Source: Macrotrachela quadricornifera (Eukaryota > Rotifera > Eurotatoria > Philodinida > Philodinidae). Taken from it: 64,000 nucleotides of DNA. Every line of letters starts with the position of its first letter. Within the stretch, counting starts at the first letter, position 1. The stretch lies in assembly GCA_022393335.1 (NCBI GenBank), contig JAJEKB010020357.1, positions 304,908 to 368,907 on the forward strand. Reading direction: 5' to 3'. The notes under the pieces were generated by a model. That model was given only the letters and a program-made list of their open reading frames with translations, did not search any database and had not been told where the DNA came from. Below are positions 25,228-36,747 of the stretch, piece by piece. A program made the position numbers and the translations under genes.

Positions 25228-25766
25228 AAGGGTGATCAGAAAGTTTCGACCTCTCTTAGTAAATCAATAGTATTTATGGCAAACTTATATATAGTTAATT
25301 GATCAAATTATGTGATCTTGTAGAGGAAGAGTAGGGCTATCATCTGAAAAAGAATATCTCAAAATGCTCAAATATAAGATAATGTTATGGTTATTTTATT
25401 AATCACGGGTGAATATTTTCATTTTACAGTTTTTGAGAAAAATATTTAAAAAATGTTTTTAATAAAATATCTGAATGATTTAAAAGTTCAAAATATATAT
25501 AATAAACTTAGAAATCATCTAGATATCATATCGAAAAACATATTTTTTAAATATTTTTCTCAAAAACTGTAAAATGAAAATATTCACTTGTGATTAATAA
25601 AATAATCATAACGTTATCTTACATTTGAGCATTTCGCGATATTTTTTTCAGATGATAGTTCTACTCTTCCTCTACAAGATCACATAATTTGATCAATTAA
25701 CTATATATAAGTTTACCATAAATACTATTGATTTACTAAGAGAGGTTGAACTTTCTGACCATCCTT
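25228..25766. mobile_element. 539-bp palindromic MITE with TA duplication
   Basis: Left end AAGGGTGATCAGAAAGTT, right end reversed AAGGATGGTCAGAAAGTT. TA is present on both sides (25226-25227 and 25767-25768). The arms pair for about 230-260 bp around a centre near 25495. Mariner-type non-autonomous element by TSD. Confidence 0.7.
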
Positions 25767-25769
25767 TAG

Positions 25770-25940
25770 AATACCCCTCCAAATGCCCTCGAGGGTAGAA
25801 GATAGGTCTAGAATACTCCTCAAAGTACCCTTGAGAGTAGAATATAGATCTAGAATACCCTTCCAAATACTCTTGAGAGTACATGATAGGTCTAGTATAC
25901 TCCTCAAAGTACCCTTGAGTAGATGGTATAACTAGCATAC
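25770..25940 (+). repeat. Subterminal satellite of about 40-bp units
   Basis: Four units built on TCTAGAATACTCC, TCAAAGTACCCTTGAG at about 40-42 bp spacing. From 25940 to 26360 related AGGGTTT phrases continue to the right end of the 6.4-kb insertion. The word GTGCAACGAATAATAA occurs near 26099, and its reverse complement near 26315. Confidence 0.65.
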
Positions 25941-26789
25941 CCTTTCAGAAACCTTTCAGGTACCGTGGAAGGTGTTAGATATCCTTTCTAAAACCTTTTC
26001 CGTGTATATGCATAGCTCTTAAACGGTTCGCTAAACTTTTGGAAGCGAATTTGAATGGGTTCTTAACTCTCATATACCCTTTAAAAAGGTTTCTGAAAGT
26101 GCAACGAATAATAATCCCTTTAAGGGTTTATTAGTTCTTAATATCCTTTCATAAACGTTTGTAAATGACTTCTATTATGCTTAAGAAATTTCGTAAAACC
26201 CTGTCCAATACCCTTTTAGAGGGTTTTTTGTTTTAATATACGTTTAAAATGATGGTTTTGTAAGATATTCGAAAGGGTTTAGAAAATGTTACAATACGGT
26301 TTAGAAGGGTTTATTATTCGTTGCACTTTCAAATACCTTTTTAGGGTTTTGCATTCTGCTGTTATTTTTTTCAGTGTAGTAATACAAATCATCACCATTT
26401 TTATCTTTGTTACATAAAAATCCGTCGATATTTATTTTAACTTTGCCTTTTGTAGATTTAATCACTTCAGCATACTTGCTTGAAGTGTTGTCATTGTTTT
26501 GATTTGAAGCTATAATTAAATTACAGTTTACTTCAGTAGTGATAGCTAAGTTGAAAAAATTTACAAATCACAACTTAAATTTTCAACACAGTTTAACAAC
26601 AAATTTCGAGAAAAATCGTAAAGTTAATAATATCCTAATGCAAAATTTTCAACAAATTGCAAGTTTTTGCAGCTTAGAATTTTGTCAGCGAAGTGAACCG
26701 GACCTTTATTATTTTTCTATTATATTTCTACTTCTACAATAAAACCAACCTACACAATTCCATTACATCTAATAGGAAAAATATGTCTT

Positions 26790-28640
26790 TACATTACAAA
26801 TAATATAAACAATCATATAGTAAATTATGATGCCTATCACATCCTATAAAGACAATTATTATCATATTGCATAAAGTCTTAACATTTTATTGACACATTA
26901 TCTCGAAAAAACAAATTAGATGAATTAATATTATTTGTAATTTTCCTGAAATTTTGTTCTTTCTTACATGTATATTTGTACTCCTATCTATTATTTGTAT
27001 TCATATTCGTTATCTATATGTTATTTATCTATTAGTATAGTCTGAAGAAGAATATTCGAAACGCGTTACTAATATTGTCCTTTTTGGTTTTGTATTCAAA
27101 TAAATCTGTGTACGTTTTCTTTTCCTTAATTCCTTAGATTTATTAATCCATCCAAAACTCATTTTCGGATAAGTTTTTGATCATAATCTATCTATAAACA
27201 GTCGATTTGAAATCATCAATAAGTTAGATTGAATTAATAGTTCAAGCTTCGCCAACAATTGAATTGACGAATTGAATCGATTCACATATCAAAAAAGAAA
27301 AAATAATTTGCTTCCTAAAATCCTTCTCAAAAGCTCTTATATACGTCATTAGTTATTTTCCATTGTACAACTGATTTTTTTATTCGAAAAAATAATAAGG
27401 ACTATGTTGAATAAATATACAGGTTGATTTTTTTCTTGCATCGAGCAAAGAATCGAAAGAAAAGATAAAACTGTACAGCGAAGTGTGATGATAAAAAACG
27501 TGTGCGAAAAATATTCACCCATATCTACCTCGTCATGATATGTATGAAATAGCATGGTTGATCGATTCACGTAAATAAACATTACTTGGAAAAAACCAAG
27601 TAATTTCATTGAATATAAATACGTAAGATAACTTGCTTCTAACATACATAAAAACAACATCAATATATTTCAGCGTTAATCGTCGTCGTAAGTATGTCTA
27701 GCTATTTATATATTGATTCTCCTATGTAGTGCAACACTTCAGACATAAGTATTTATTTCAGAATTCGAAATAAATGTTTATATCACGTTGTAGAATAAAC
27801 TCAGAAATGTAAGAAAATATATTTTATTATTCGGAAGATTGCTTCAACATATCTTTAAAATGTATACATTAAGCATTAATTGCAATTTTCTCCATTCCAA
27901 TATATATTATCTTGCTTTGAAACTATTTATGCATCCTAATGTGAAGTTTCAACCTCCTATATGAAATGTTATTTAAACTGTTCTATATGATTTTTATGTG
28001 GGAAATAGAAGAAATATTATTCCTTTTATCTACGTAAAGTTACTCTGAAAATAATACTGGATCAGTATGGCTGTAATAACATTACGAAAAGATTTTATTT
28101 TTAATTTCAGTAATCCACTTATGAAATATCAATAAAAACTAAGTAGTTGACAGTAATTGGCTTTTGATAATGATTTAAATGTGATACTTTTTCCTCAAAA
28201 CTGTTGCACGTTGAGCTGGATAAATGTAACGCTATTGCGAAAATTTCATCTTTGGCACAATTTTTGTTTATATAATAGATCAGTAAGTACGATAATACGA
28301 GTATGAGATAATTAATCGTTGTATTGCTGATGAAAAACTCGACTTGTATAAAATTGAGGTTTCTACTGAATTAGAACTGTATCAGAACCGCCATGCTTTG
28401 GTTCAGAGTCGAGATTGAATTTGCCCGCATCTAGGAAAAAACATCTATGGTTTCTTTTGATTAGACTTGGTTACACATAATGCTAAAATATAATAAAGAA
28501 TATAGAATTATTATGATTAACAAATACTTCAAAGATTATATATTAAATACTAAAGTAATCCTTGAAAAATCGGAGTGTGCATATATTTGTCTTTCGAAAA
28601 TCTAAAAGTGTCAAAAAACATGTAGTATTTAACTAAAAAG
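26790..28640. other. No gene seen
   Basis: AT-rich DNA. A 104-codon minus-strand frame at 27349-27663 is hydrophobic but has no motif and looks like chance. Near 27040 the words CTGAAGA and GAAAC lie close together, but no ribozyme stems could be drawn. Confidence 0.35.
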
Positions 28641-28654
28641 TGAATAACAGTTCT

Positions 28655-28970
28655 CTCAAGATAAACCTGAAAAATTTCCAAAAAGTATTCATAGATAAGT
28701 CCTATGAACATTCAAGAACCATTTTTGGATGCACCTTAAAAATCTCTAAAAGCCACTCCTAGATAAACCTAAAAGAACCGCTGAAAATCATTTTTAGATA
28801 AACTTTAAAACCCCTTAAAGAACTGTTCTTCGGTGAGCTTGAAAAATCTTCGAGAGCCATAATTAAATGAACTTGAGAAACCTCTAAAAACTATCTTTAG
28901 ATAAACTTTAAAATCTCTCAAAAATCGCTATCTAGAAAACCTGAAAGCTCTAAAGAACTGCTTTCAGAAT
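28655..28970 (+). repeat. Minisatellite of about 37-bp units
   Basis: About eight degenerate units containing TAGATAAAC, TTAAAA or TGAAAA, and TCTCTAAA with a GAACCATTTT-like tail. Spacing is roughly 35-40 bp. The copies are strongly diverged and non-coding. Confidence 0.65.
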
Positions 28971-28974
28971 AGTT

Positions 28975-30285
28975 TTTGATAACTTGATATTTGGAATTTT
29001 CAGGTAGGTCTTGAAAAACTGTAGACAATATGTCATAGCTTTCAAATTTAAAAGAAAAAAATTTTTGGCAAACATCATAAAGCGAGGAGTCATAATTTAT
29101 TTCCATATTTTCTCTACGTGAAATAAGCCTCATGTCTTTAGCTAGGGTGTTTAGTTGACTTCACATGATTCTTTGTAAAGCAGTTTTTTTTAAAGATATA
29201 GCGAAGTTTTCAACTTAACCAATACATTTTAGCCGATATATGATAATTCTACGAATAGCATCAAAAATAGCAATTTACTGATTCTTTTTATTAATTGGCG
29301 ACATCTTTTTTGTCAATCATTTATACGAGATCTTTTTACGATATATTATCATTAATGTAAATTTAACTTCTGAAAACTTTCTCATACATAAATTTGGAGA
29401 TGCATAGTACAATCATCATTTTTCAACATCCGTATCATAGTAACATGACTATTCTTCTCTTTTGAAAAAGAAATCTTAAGAGATATTCCCTTTCTTTATT
29501 AAATATACTAGTTTAAAGATATATTGATTGTTGACGACATATACGACAAGTTTTAGCCTTTCATATGTTTAAATGCAAGAAATCAACGTACAAGACGTAT
29601 GGGTTGGGTAGCATACATCATTCTTGGACATAGGAATGTGAATTCTATGTGAATGAGACACTGATAAAAGAGAATAAGAAAGTCGTCTTGTAGCGAGTTT
29701 ATTGAATGCTAATTGATTATTATCAGTATAGAATTTTTTATACACCCTATATAATAATAGTCAGCATATTACTAGCTTCAGATTTCAATCCAAAAGTTCA
29801 AAATTTCAATTGCCATTCTTGAGCCATTTATTTTTATTTTTCAAGAAAAAGCGGTTTAACTTATTTTATTGGAACTTACGAAGTAGTGTTATAGAATTTA
29901 TTAATGGTATACAGTATCTGCGTTAAACATTTACATTATCATTATTTACAATACTGAATAACAACTCTTTTGAAAATAAAACGAAATTGTCATACAAATA
30001 ACTTATTTGACTGATGAATGTTCAAACTATATTGTTGATTTTTAAAGAACACGTTTCATATCTACTACTGTATTACTATCCATCAAGACGAAATTTTTCA
30101 GAACCCAGTATCTTGTTAAACTCTGTATTTTATTAAATGAGAAACTCTTTTAAAACATTAGTGTTAATCGAAAGGTTTAAAACTATCCTTTTTGAATTAT
30201 ATAGTTCAGTTCAGAATATTATCGATAAGATAGAAATTAATGCCAGTTTATCTGCATTTGATTTTATTCCATGACAAATATATGT
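28975..30285. other. No gene seen
   Basis: AT-rich DNA without repeats or long frames that I could recognise. Confidence 0.35.
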
Positions 30286-30291
30286 TTCTTA

Positions 30292-30921
30292 CGAGGAAAC
30301 ATCCCCAGGTGCCCCGCTCCGATTTTGTTCATTTATACATCATTCGATAGGAGACCTCGAGTAGGTAGAAAGCCTAAAAGGATTTCGGCCGACGGCTTTT
30401 TCTTCAGGAGTTAGAGCCATTTTACTGAAATTTTAGCCTATAGCACCGTATACACAAATAAATCGGATAACCATATTTCGAGCTGAAATTTTGCTCACAG
30501 ATAGAACTACTCGTAACTAGAATATCCTGAAATTTTCAGCTGGAAAAAATATTTCCTCCATGAGATATTGAGTTTCCAAAAAAAACACTTATATCCAATG
30601 ATATCCAATGAAAGATGACAAAACTCAGGTGTTTTGGAAATTCAATATCTCATGGAGGAAATATTTTTTCCAGCTGAAAATTTCAGGATATTCTAGTTAC
30701 GAGTAGTTCTATCTGTGAGCAAAATTTCAGCTCGAAATATGGTTATCCGATTTATTTGTGTATACGGTGCTATAGGCTAAAATTTCAGTAAAATGGCTCT
30801 AACTCCTGAAGAAAAAGCCGTCGGCCGAAATCCTTTTAGGCTTTCTACCTACTCGAGGTCTCCTATCGAATGATGTATAAATGAATAAAATCGGAGCGGG
30901 GCACCTGGGGATGTTTCCTCG
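30292..30921. mobile_element. Young 630-bp palindrome with TTA target duplication
   Basis: Two arms of about 290-300 bp are almost perfect reverse complements around a short centre near 30607. Tips read CGAGGAAACATCCCC on both sides, and TTA flanks both ends (30289-30291 and 30922-30924). Only a handful of arm differences are seen, so it is much younger than the other palindromes. No coding frame; Harbinger-like MITE by TSD. Confidence 0.8.
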
Positions 30922-30929
30922 TTAGTGAA

Positions 30930-32180
30930 AGACTGTTAGGGACCGGCTATCATTGTTACTAAATGTAAAGTGAGAGACTATATGTATATATAGCTACCAG
31001 TTTGTTCATATGACGATAAGACACATAAAATGTAATTCTGAGTTTCAGGCATTGAAAAGCAAGAAAAACATGTGACACATAATCGGAATAAAGCTAACAA
31101 CGAAGATAGACTATTTCGAGCGTTATATTGAAAGAATATGAGGAAGATAGAGATGAAATAAAGACAATCAATAATGTCCACATATTATTAGATTTGATAA
31201 TTATATTGATCATCTTCAAATGTATGTTTGATAGAATTTTTACAATTTTATTGATTGCTAAAAAATATTTTCAATTAATGAAAAACGATGTTAACACATT
31301 CGTGACGACATGAAATATTGTTTTTTTCATAACTCATGGAATGTTGCGTTTCTTTATTTATCGCAGTTGTAATATTCAAAACAGCTTTTGTCAATATTTT
31401 TCTTATATATATGATCTATAACGATTTCTTTATGAGTGGTAAAAGAACTAGTCTGTTTGATCAAAATATGGCAGAGATATTCAAATTTCTCAGAGCCATC
31501 GGTGGGTCTCGTCGCCTTGGATGTGTTAAATGCTATTTGTGGAATTATTATATTCCACCCAATATTCATTCGTTAGGTTTAAGAATTTGCTTATATGCCC
31601 AAAAAATATTGTTCTATGAAATGGGTTAGCTTTCATTTCGATCTAAAATTTTTGATTGAACGGCTATATTTAAGGCGCAGTCATGTTTCTTGTGTAGTGA
31701 TTACGCAGAAATAGTAACATTAACAATCATGCATTCAGTTGTTTAGACGTGGATATTGGTTTGTGCTCTGCAATATCCTTCTGTATTCATACAAGACATA
31801 CGTCCTGTGTATAAGTGTCAAATTGATTAGTGTGCTTGCTTGCAACGTGAATAAAACTTCACTGAATTCTTCATATCAATACTATAAAATAGTGTTTGTA
31901 AAAAACATCACTAATACAATTCAGTATCGCTATACATTTTTTTAAATTTTGTGGTAGATATAGAGTAACGTGTGAGACTTTAGCTATTTTTATATTGCTC
32001 ATTAAAGATGAGCTCACATGTAAAAGAATGAACTATACTGACTGAAAAAACTTGTTTATTTTTTGAAGTGTCCAATGGCTACTAGCTTTCATGCATACAC
32101 ATGCCTCTTATCTGTCAGATCATCGTCGTTCCTCTCAATTTTTATTGCATTGCTAATGTAAGAAAACGTTTTCATAGTGA
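30930..32180. other. No gene seen
   Basis: AT-rich DNA. Several frames of 60-97 codons lack motifs and look like chance. Confidence 0.35.
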
Positions 32181-32186
32181 AGAAAC

Positions 32187-32417
32187 TCATCTGCCACAGT
32201 AAGGTATATATGTTAAAAACTTGAGTTTGGAAAAGATTTCGATGTATTCATACATGTTTATGTCTTCAAGAAACTTGTTATAAACGCGTTTGATAGTAAG
32301 CACGGTTGGTATATCTTCTGCATTTTCTAGCTGTAATTGGCGTCGAATCGAAGTATAAGAACTTAACTGTGGCATCAAAATCACGATTCGTATTTTTGTT
32401 TGTAAACTGTGAGGCAT
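32187..32417 (-). pseudogene. Tc1/mariner-like transposase, N-terminal helix-turn-helix fragment
   Basis: The minus strand reads MPHSLQTKIRIVILM with SIRRQLQLENAEDIPTV and TIKRVYNKFLE. This is the usual DNA-binding N-terminus of IS630/Tc1-like transposases. The frame then loses similarity. It points away from the catalytic fragment just to its right, so the element has been inverted internally or the two pieces come from separate insertions. Confidence 0.6.
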
Positions 32418-32499
32418 ATTTCTTGTAGTAATTTGTTCAAATTATCAAATTTTTATTAATTTGCCTTTAATTTTGATTCGTAGAATAGTGTCTTTCTAA

Positions 32500-32855
32500 G
32501 AACCCATAAGAAATGATAGTTTTTTTCCGAGAGATGAAGTGTTTGCACACTTCTCAAAGGCAGTTCGTACTTGGCTGAATGATATTTTCGACGACAGGTG
32601 AATCGAAAGAGGTGGACCAATATCATAGGCTCCTCATTCGCCTGATTTAACTCCATTAGACTTTTTTTTATGGGGTCATATCAAAACAACTGTCTACAAA
32701 ACACGACTGAAAAATCTAGAAGATTTGAAGGGTAGAATAAACCAAGAAATTCAATTGATCAGAAAAGAAACTTTACGTGATGGTTTTTTAGAAATCGAAA
32801 GACGTCTGAATTTTTGTATTCATGTTAATGGGAATACTTCTGAACAGTATTTATA
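32500..32855 (+). pseudogene. Tc1/mariner-like transposase, C-terminal catalytic fragment
   Basis: The plus strand reads VFAHFSKAVRTWLNDIF, then SPDLTPLDFFLWGHIKTTVY and ends RRLNFCIHVNG. The PDLTPLDFFLW block carries the last catalytic acidic residue of the DDE triad. Two in-frame stops (TGA and TAG near 32597 and 32627) stand where tryptophan is usual. It is a dead remnant. Confidence 0.7.
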
Positions 32856-32869
32856 AACTTCATTTGTAT

Positions 32870-34030
32870 GAAAAGAAACTTATTTCTCTCCTCTATAATA
32901 TAAAAAAAATTAAACATATTGTTCCAATAATAAGACAGAAAAATGAATTTCTTCGGTGATCATGACTTTTGGGATACCCTGTATTAGGCATAAAATATAA
33001 AATTTTTGTGACCAACAGCGGATACCTCTGTTGGTTGTCAATATTCTTTTGAAACTATCGACACACCTTACAAAAATTGCGCACATAAGTATTTTTACTT
33101 AAGTTGATAAGTTAATGGAAATAATATTGTTAAATCTGATACGCTTACATGAGGTACATTTGGACTCCAACTGTTTTAATATATGTTAGATACACATAAA
33201 ATCTGATCAAATTATGCCTTTAGAAATATGATCTACCGAAGCATATTACAACATATCATTGATATTAGTCATTGAAAAATCACCAATTATTTATGTGATA
33301 GATTATCTAAAAGTGAATATGAATGTTTGTTGCCCAGATGGAACACATGCGGATGTCAATGGGATTCTTTTTAATATTTTGTACTTGTAAACTTATATGA
33401 TGTCTCATTTTTCCACTTATATTTTAGTGATCACTAGTTGAGTGCTCCGATAACAACAATCAATCAAATCGGCGCTGTGTAGAAAACTGTTAGTTCAAGA
33501 GCAATCGGTCTCTAGTTATGTTGCATATTGCAGAAATATTAGTTCTCTTGAGGAAAGAAGTCATACCGTAACGCAAAAAACGTTTCGATAACTTTCTTAT
33601 CCACCACGAAAATATCAGCATGATGCAACGTACATAGGAATATTTCTTCCTAAAACATTGCTTTGTTACAAGGCAATCATCGATAAAACAGAAAGGTTTC
33701 TTAGAATATGTATGAACACTCCACATATGTAATATATGATCCCAAATATCTTGTCATGGATTTTATAAAAATAATATGATGATAGATTTTTATGAGACAA
33801 AGTATGAAATTCTTTGTACTATCGATTGCTAAGACATACGGAGAATGGTAGTTCTCATTGTTCGTCTTATCAATTTTTGTGCTTGAACATTCTTCCCGAC
33901 AATATCATGGAAATATTATCAGTAAAGACGAAATATTTCATGCTCATATCTTTGTTTAGAGAGAGAATACTAATAATAAATTTTTTTGTATGGCTTTTTC
34001 TGTAGTTCTGTAAATTCGAAATATATTTAT
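32870..34030. other. No gene seen
   Basis: AT-rich DNA upstream of the ADP-ribosyltransferase gene. A possible acceptor (TTTCAG at 34038-34043) precedes the coding frame, so a 5' non-coding exon may lie here, but none could be identified. Confidence 0.35.
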
Positions 34031-34763
34031 CAAATATTTCAGATTGAAAATTATTACACTTATAACAGAATATAAAACCTACACAATGAATCGTTTTGGT
34101 GACGTAGATCTTTCGACTAAACGACTTCCACCAATTTATGGATATCGCAGCGAAAAACTTGTTTCGATTGAAAAAGCACTTGAACCCATCCAATCTGAAA
34201 TTGATGAATTACCGTATTACATAAAAATAGCCAAAAAACACTGTCATTTTCCATCAGAACATGAACTAACAAAAGATGAATCAGCTGCTATTTATATATA
34301 TACAATGGAATGGGGTGATACTACTTTATATCGTATATTAAATAAAGCATTACGATCAGAAAATCGACCAGCATTAAAAATATGGTTTCCATATTTAAAA
34401 TTGTTTGATACAGCATTAGATAAATTACCTACTGTCAAAGAAATTTTATGGCGAGGTGTAAATCTTGATATTGGAAAAAATTTTGCTAAAAATCAACTCT
34501 TGATATGGTGGAGTATTAATTCATGTTCGTCATCAGTTGATGTTATTAAAAATTTTCTCGGTAATAATAAAAATGCAACATTTTTTTTAATTGAAGCTGT
34601 CAATGGAAAAAAAATATCTGGTTACACACAATATGAGAATGAAGATGAAGTTATTTTACGAACGGGAACGGAATTTCGTGTCAAAAGTAATGCTTTAGAG
34701 CACTCTGGTTCACATATCGTACATTTGGTTGAAATTGATGATGAACCATTGCCACCAGGTATG

Positions 34764-34927
34764 TGTGACGGACAACGAGGCCCGTGAGTCTATTGACTGA
34801 GGAAACAACACACAAACATCAGTATATATAGCTACGAAGAGAGGAAAGAATATGACCGATATGTAATGTGGCCGAAAAGTGACCTCATGACCGGCATGAG
34901 AAACAATGGCGGATGAAATCCGTCACA
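34764..34927 (+). repeat. Left LTR
   Basis: 164 bp, differing from the right LTR at only two or so positions (for example ATTGACTGAGGAAAC against ATTGACCGAGGACAC), which implies a recent insertion. Confidence 0.85.
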
Positions 34928-36583
34928 CACCCCCACATTGTGATGCGAGTGCACCCGCACGAGTTCAAGTGGTTGACAAAAAAACAAAAAAAAACAGAAA
35001 CGATAACGTAGGTTATTAAGAAAACATAACAAAAATTTATGAGAATTGAATAAACGAAATGAACCATAAGAAAAAGGAGAAAAACATTAACGCTCAAGCG
35101 CTTGATTAGAATTTTCGATAGAAATACAGTAAAGAAAAAGAAAACAAAAGAATAGCATTCAAAAAAATATACATTTTCTTGTCTTTCTGCTTGAGAGATG
35201 AGCTGTTGCTTGTTGTATTGATGGTAATTGGGCGACACGACTTGAAACGGAAACGAATGTGATTAACGTAAGAAATGATGAGGTGACTTGAGTAGAGAAG
35301 ACATGAAACGTACGGATGTTATAAGGAAAGTGCGTTGGGACTACGCACAGTCGGCCCCCTAACTAGCCGCTCCTTGATACGTTTACTGGTCTTCTGTAAC
35401 ATTGCCATGCTTCTAGTACTGTCCACTTCAGTACTAATGAAACCTGGCAGTGCCATGTCCTTCTACCCACGTTTACATCATCAATTGCATACCTTAATCA
35501 TTATTCCTTGCCGAACAGAGTTAGCCCAGTTGAATCATTGACATTGCTGACTGGACGTTTGCCTTGAGATGATAATGAGAAAGAACGAAACACTGAGTAG
35601 CAGAGAGATACAGGATGATACAGCGAAGCGCTTACAGATGTTATAAAGTAGATGTGTCGGGACCACACATCATCGGCTCGAATCTAGCCGCCCTTTCGCA
35701 CGATGCTGTTCTTCAGTCACACTGTTGCACCCATCAACAGTGCCACTATACCCGTATTGTCTCCCCTAACTCCGTCTCTCGAATTTAGCCATCACCGCTG
35801 TGTCAGTCATAAAGAGAAGTTGCCACATTGAAGATTATTGAGGAGATTGATTAGGAAAAGTTTGTGAACTATCCAACAATTAATTCATTTATCGTATGGA
35901 TAGCAACAGATGAGTAGATGGAAAGGAAAAAGATAGTTATGATGACGTGCCCGTTTCTAATATAAAATTCAAATGGTAGATACAAGGTCAAATGAAAAGA
36001 AGGGATAAGAGAAGAGTCATAAGGTTAAACGAAGAAAAGAGATAAGAGAAGGGACATAAGGTTAAGTGGAGGGAAGAAATAGGTGAACACTATACAATTA
36101 AGTTGTAGAAGGGACCAAAAAGGAAAGTACTTCTACTAGACGAAATCCAAAGTAAATTCAATAAATCAAACCATAAATTATGAAAAAACACTTCCTAGAA
36201 CCATACGCGATGCAAGAGTTCATTATAGAAAAGCAAAAACAACAAGAAAAATGTGACCAACCTATATAAGCAAGCACAACAACGTTTGTGATTATGCGCC
36301 TTTTCTCAGAATGAAGATTAATGGCATATCTTTCTCAGAAAATCGTTTTAAGATTCCTGATTGTCCATATGACCATGGTACATTATGAGTAGAGGAACGG
36401 GTCAAGCACATCAGAAATGTGAAAAGAGATACAATTATAATAAGACAACCCATATTAGAAAGTTTTTTTCAATGAAGGACAAAGGAAAGGAAGAGTCAGA
36501 AGATATTGCTAAGACAGAAATGATTAAGTGTATTAGATGGGGAAGCTGAGAATTCGGAGATTTCGATTGGTGTGATCGCCATA

Positions 36584-36747
36584 TGTGACGGACAACGAGG
36601 CCCGTGAGTCTATTGACCGAGGACACAACACACAAACATCAGTATATATAGCTACGAAGAGAGGAAAGAATATGACCGATATGTAATGTGGCCGAAAAGT
36701 GACCTCATGACCGGCATGAGAAACAATGGCGGATGAAATCCGTCACA
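36584..36747 (+). repeat. Right LTR
   Basis: 164 bp copy of the left LTR, ending at the second GTATG duplication. Confidence 0.85.

Larger units (their letters stand above)
19942..26376. mobile_element. 6,435-bp CACTG-ended insertion with TA duplication
   Basis: The left end reads CACTGTAAAAAATAACAG; the right end, reversed, reads CACTGAAAAAAATAACAG. TA is duplicated on both sides (19940-19941 and 26377-26378). Flanking DNA on the two sides encodes adjoining parts of one FLYWCH finger, so the borders are fixed independently. Just inside each end are arrays of short repeats rich in AAGGGTTT. CACTG ends, subterminal arrays and a 2-3 bp TSD resemble animal EnSpm/CACTA elements (inference). No transposase frame was found, so it appears non-autonomous. 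Confidence 0.8.
18616..26545 (-). pseudogene. Second FLYWCH-MULE transposase gene, frameshifted and split by a 6.4-kb insertion
   Basis: The N-terminal half of the FLYWCH finger lies at about 26545-26379 (KGKVKINIDGFL, then NGDDLYY). The rest resumes at about 19939 (VCERKVQKETKCTVRATTIC, then QHNHAPE) and runs to 18616. The MULE core has all three acidic positions: D in FWIMDGTF, D in VLTDFEKAS and E in NKVEAWYRRW; KGCHFHLGQSMYRQ matches the conserved block. Unlike the neighbouring MULE it is intronless here. Damage: a frameshift near 19690, a one-base insertion just after DGTF near 19488, a TAG where the FLYWCH tryptophan codon should be, and the insertion at 19942-26376. It is not a close copy of the 16-18 kb element. 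Confidence 0.8.
34764..36747 (+). mobile_element. Non-coding LTR retroelement (TRIM/LARD-like)
   Basis: Two 164-bp direct repeats bound the element. Each starts TGTGACGGA and ends TCCGTCACA, the TG...CA ends of LTRs. A perfect 5-bp duplication GTATG flanks it (34759-34763 and 36748-36752), matching retroviral-type integration. The interior (1,656 bp) has no gag or pol frame. It contains a diverged internal duplication (GGGACTACGCAC near 35337 and GGGACCACACAT near 35659) and a GA-rich 3' part. No clear primer-binding site or polypurine tract could be named. Orientation is a guess from the purine-rich right half. Confidence 0.85.

Noticed and set aside
25693..25938. 81-codon frame with YSQEYLEGYSRS-type repeats
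   Set aside because: Translation of the 40-bp satellite; no evidence of a real repeat protein.
27040..27080. CTGAAGA...GAAAC as a possible hammerhead ribozyme
   Set aside because: The bases between cannot form a normal stem II and no stem I or III could be drawn.
27349..27663. 104-codon hydrophobic minus-strand frame
   Set aside because: No motif, no splice context and a composition expected from AT-rich DNA.
31336..31629. 97-codon plus-strand frame
   Set aside because: No recognisable domain, low-complexity hydrophobic start, nothing conserved to support it.
33870..34193. 107-codon minus-strand frame overlapping the ART gene start
   Set aside because: Antisense to the better supported ART coding sequence.
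34885..35238. 117-codon frame inside the LTR element
   Set aside because: F- and V-rich translation of the complement of an A-rich stretch; no gag or pol motif.
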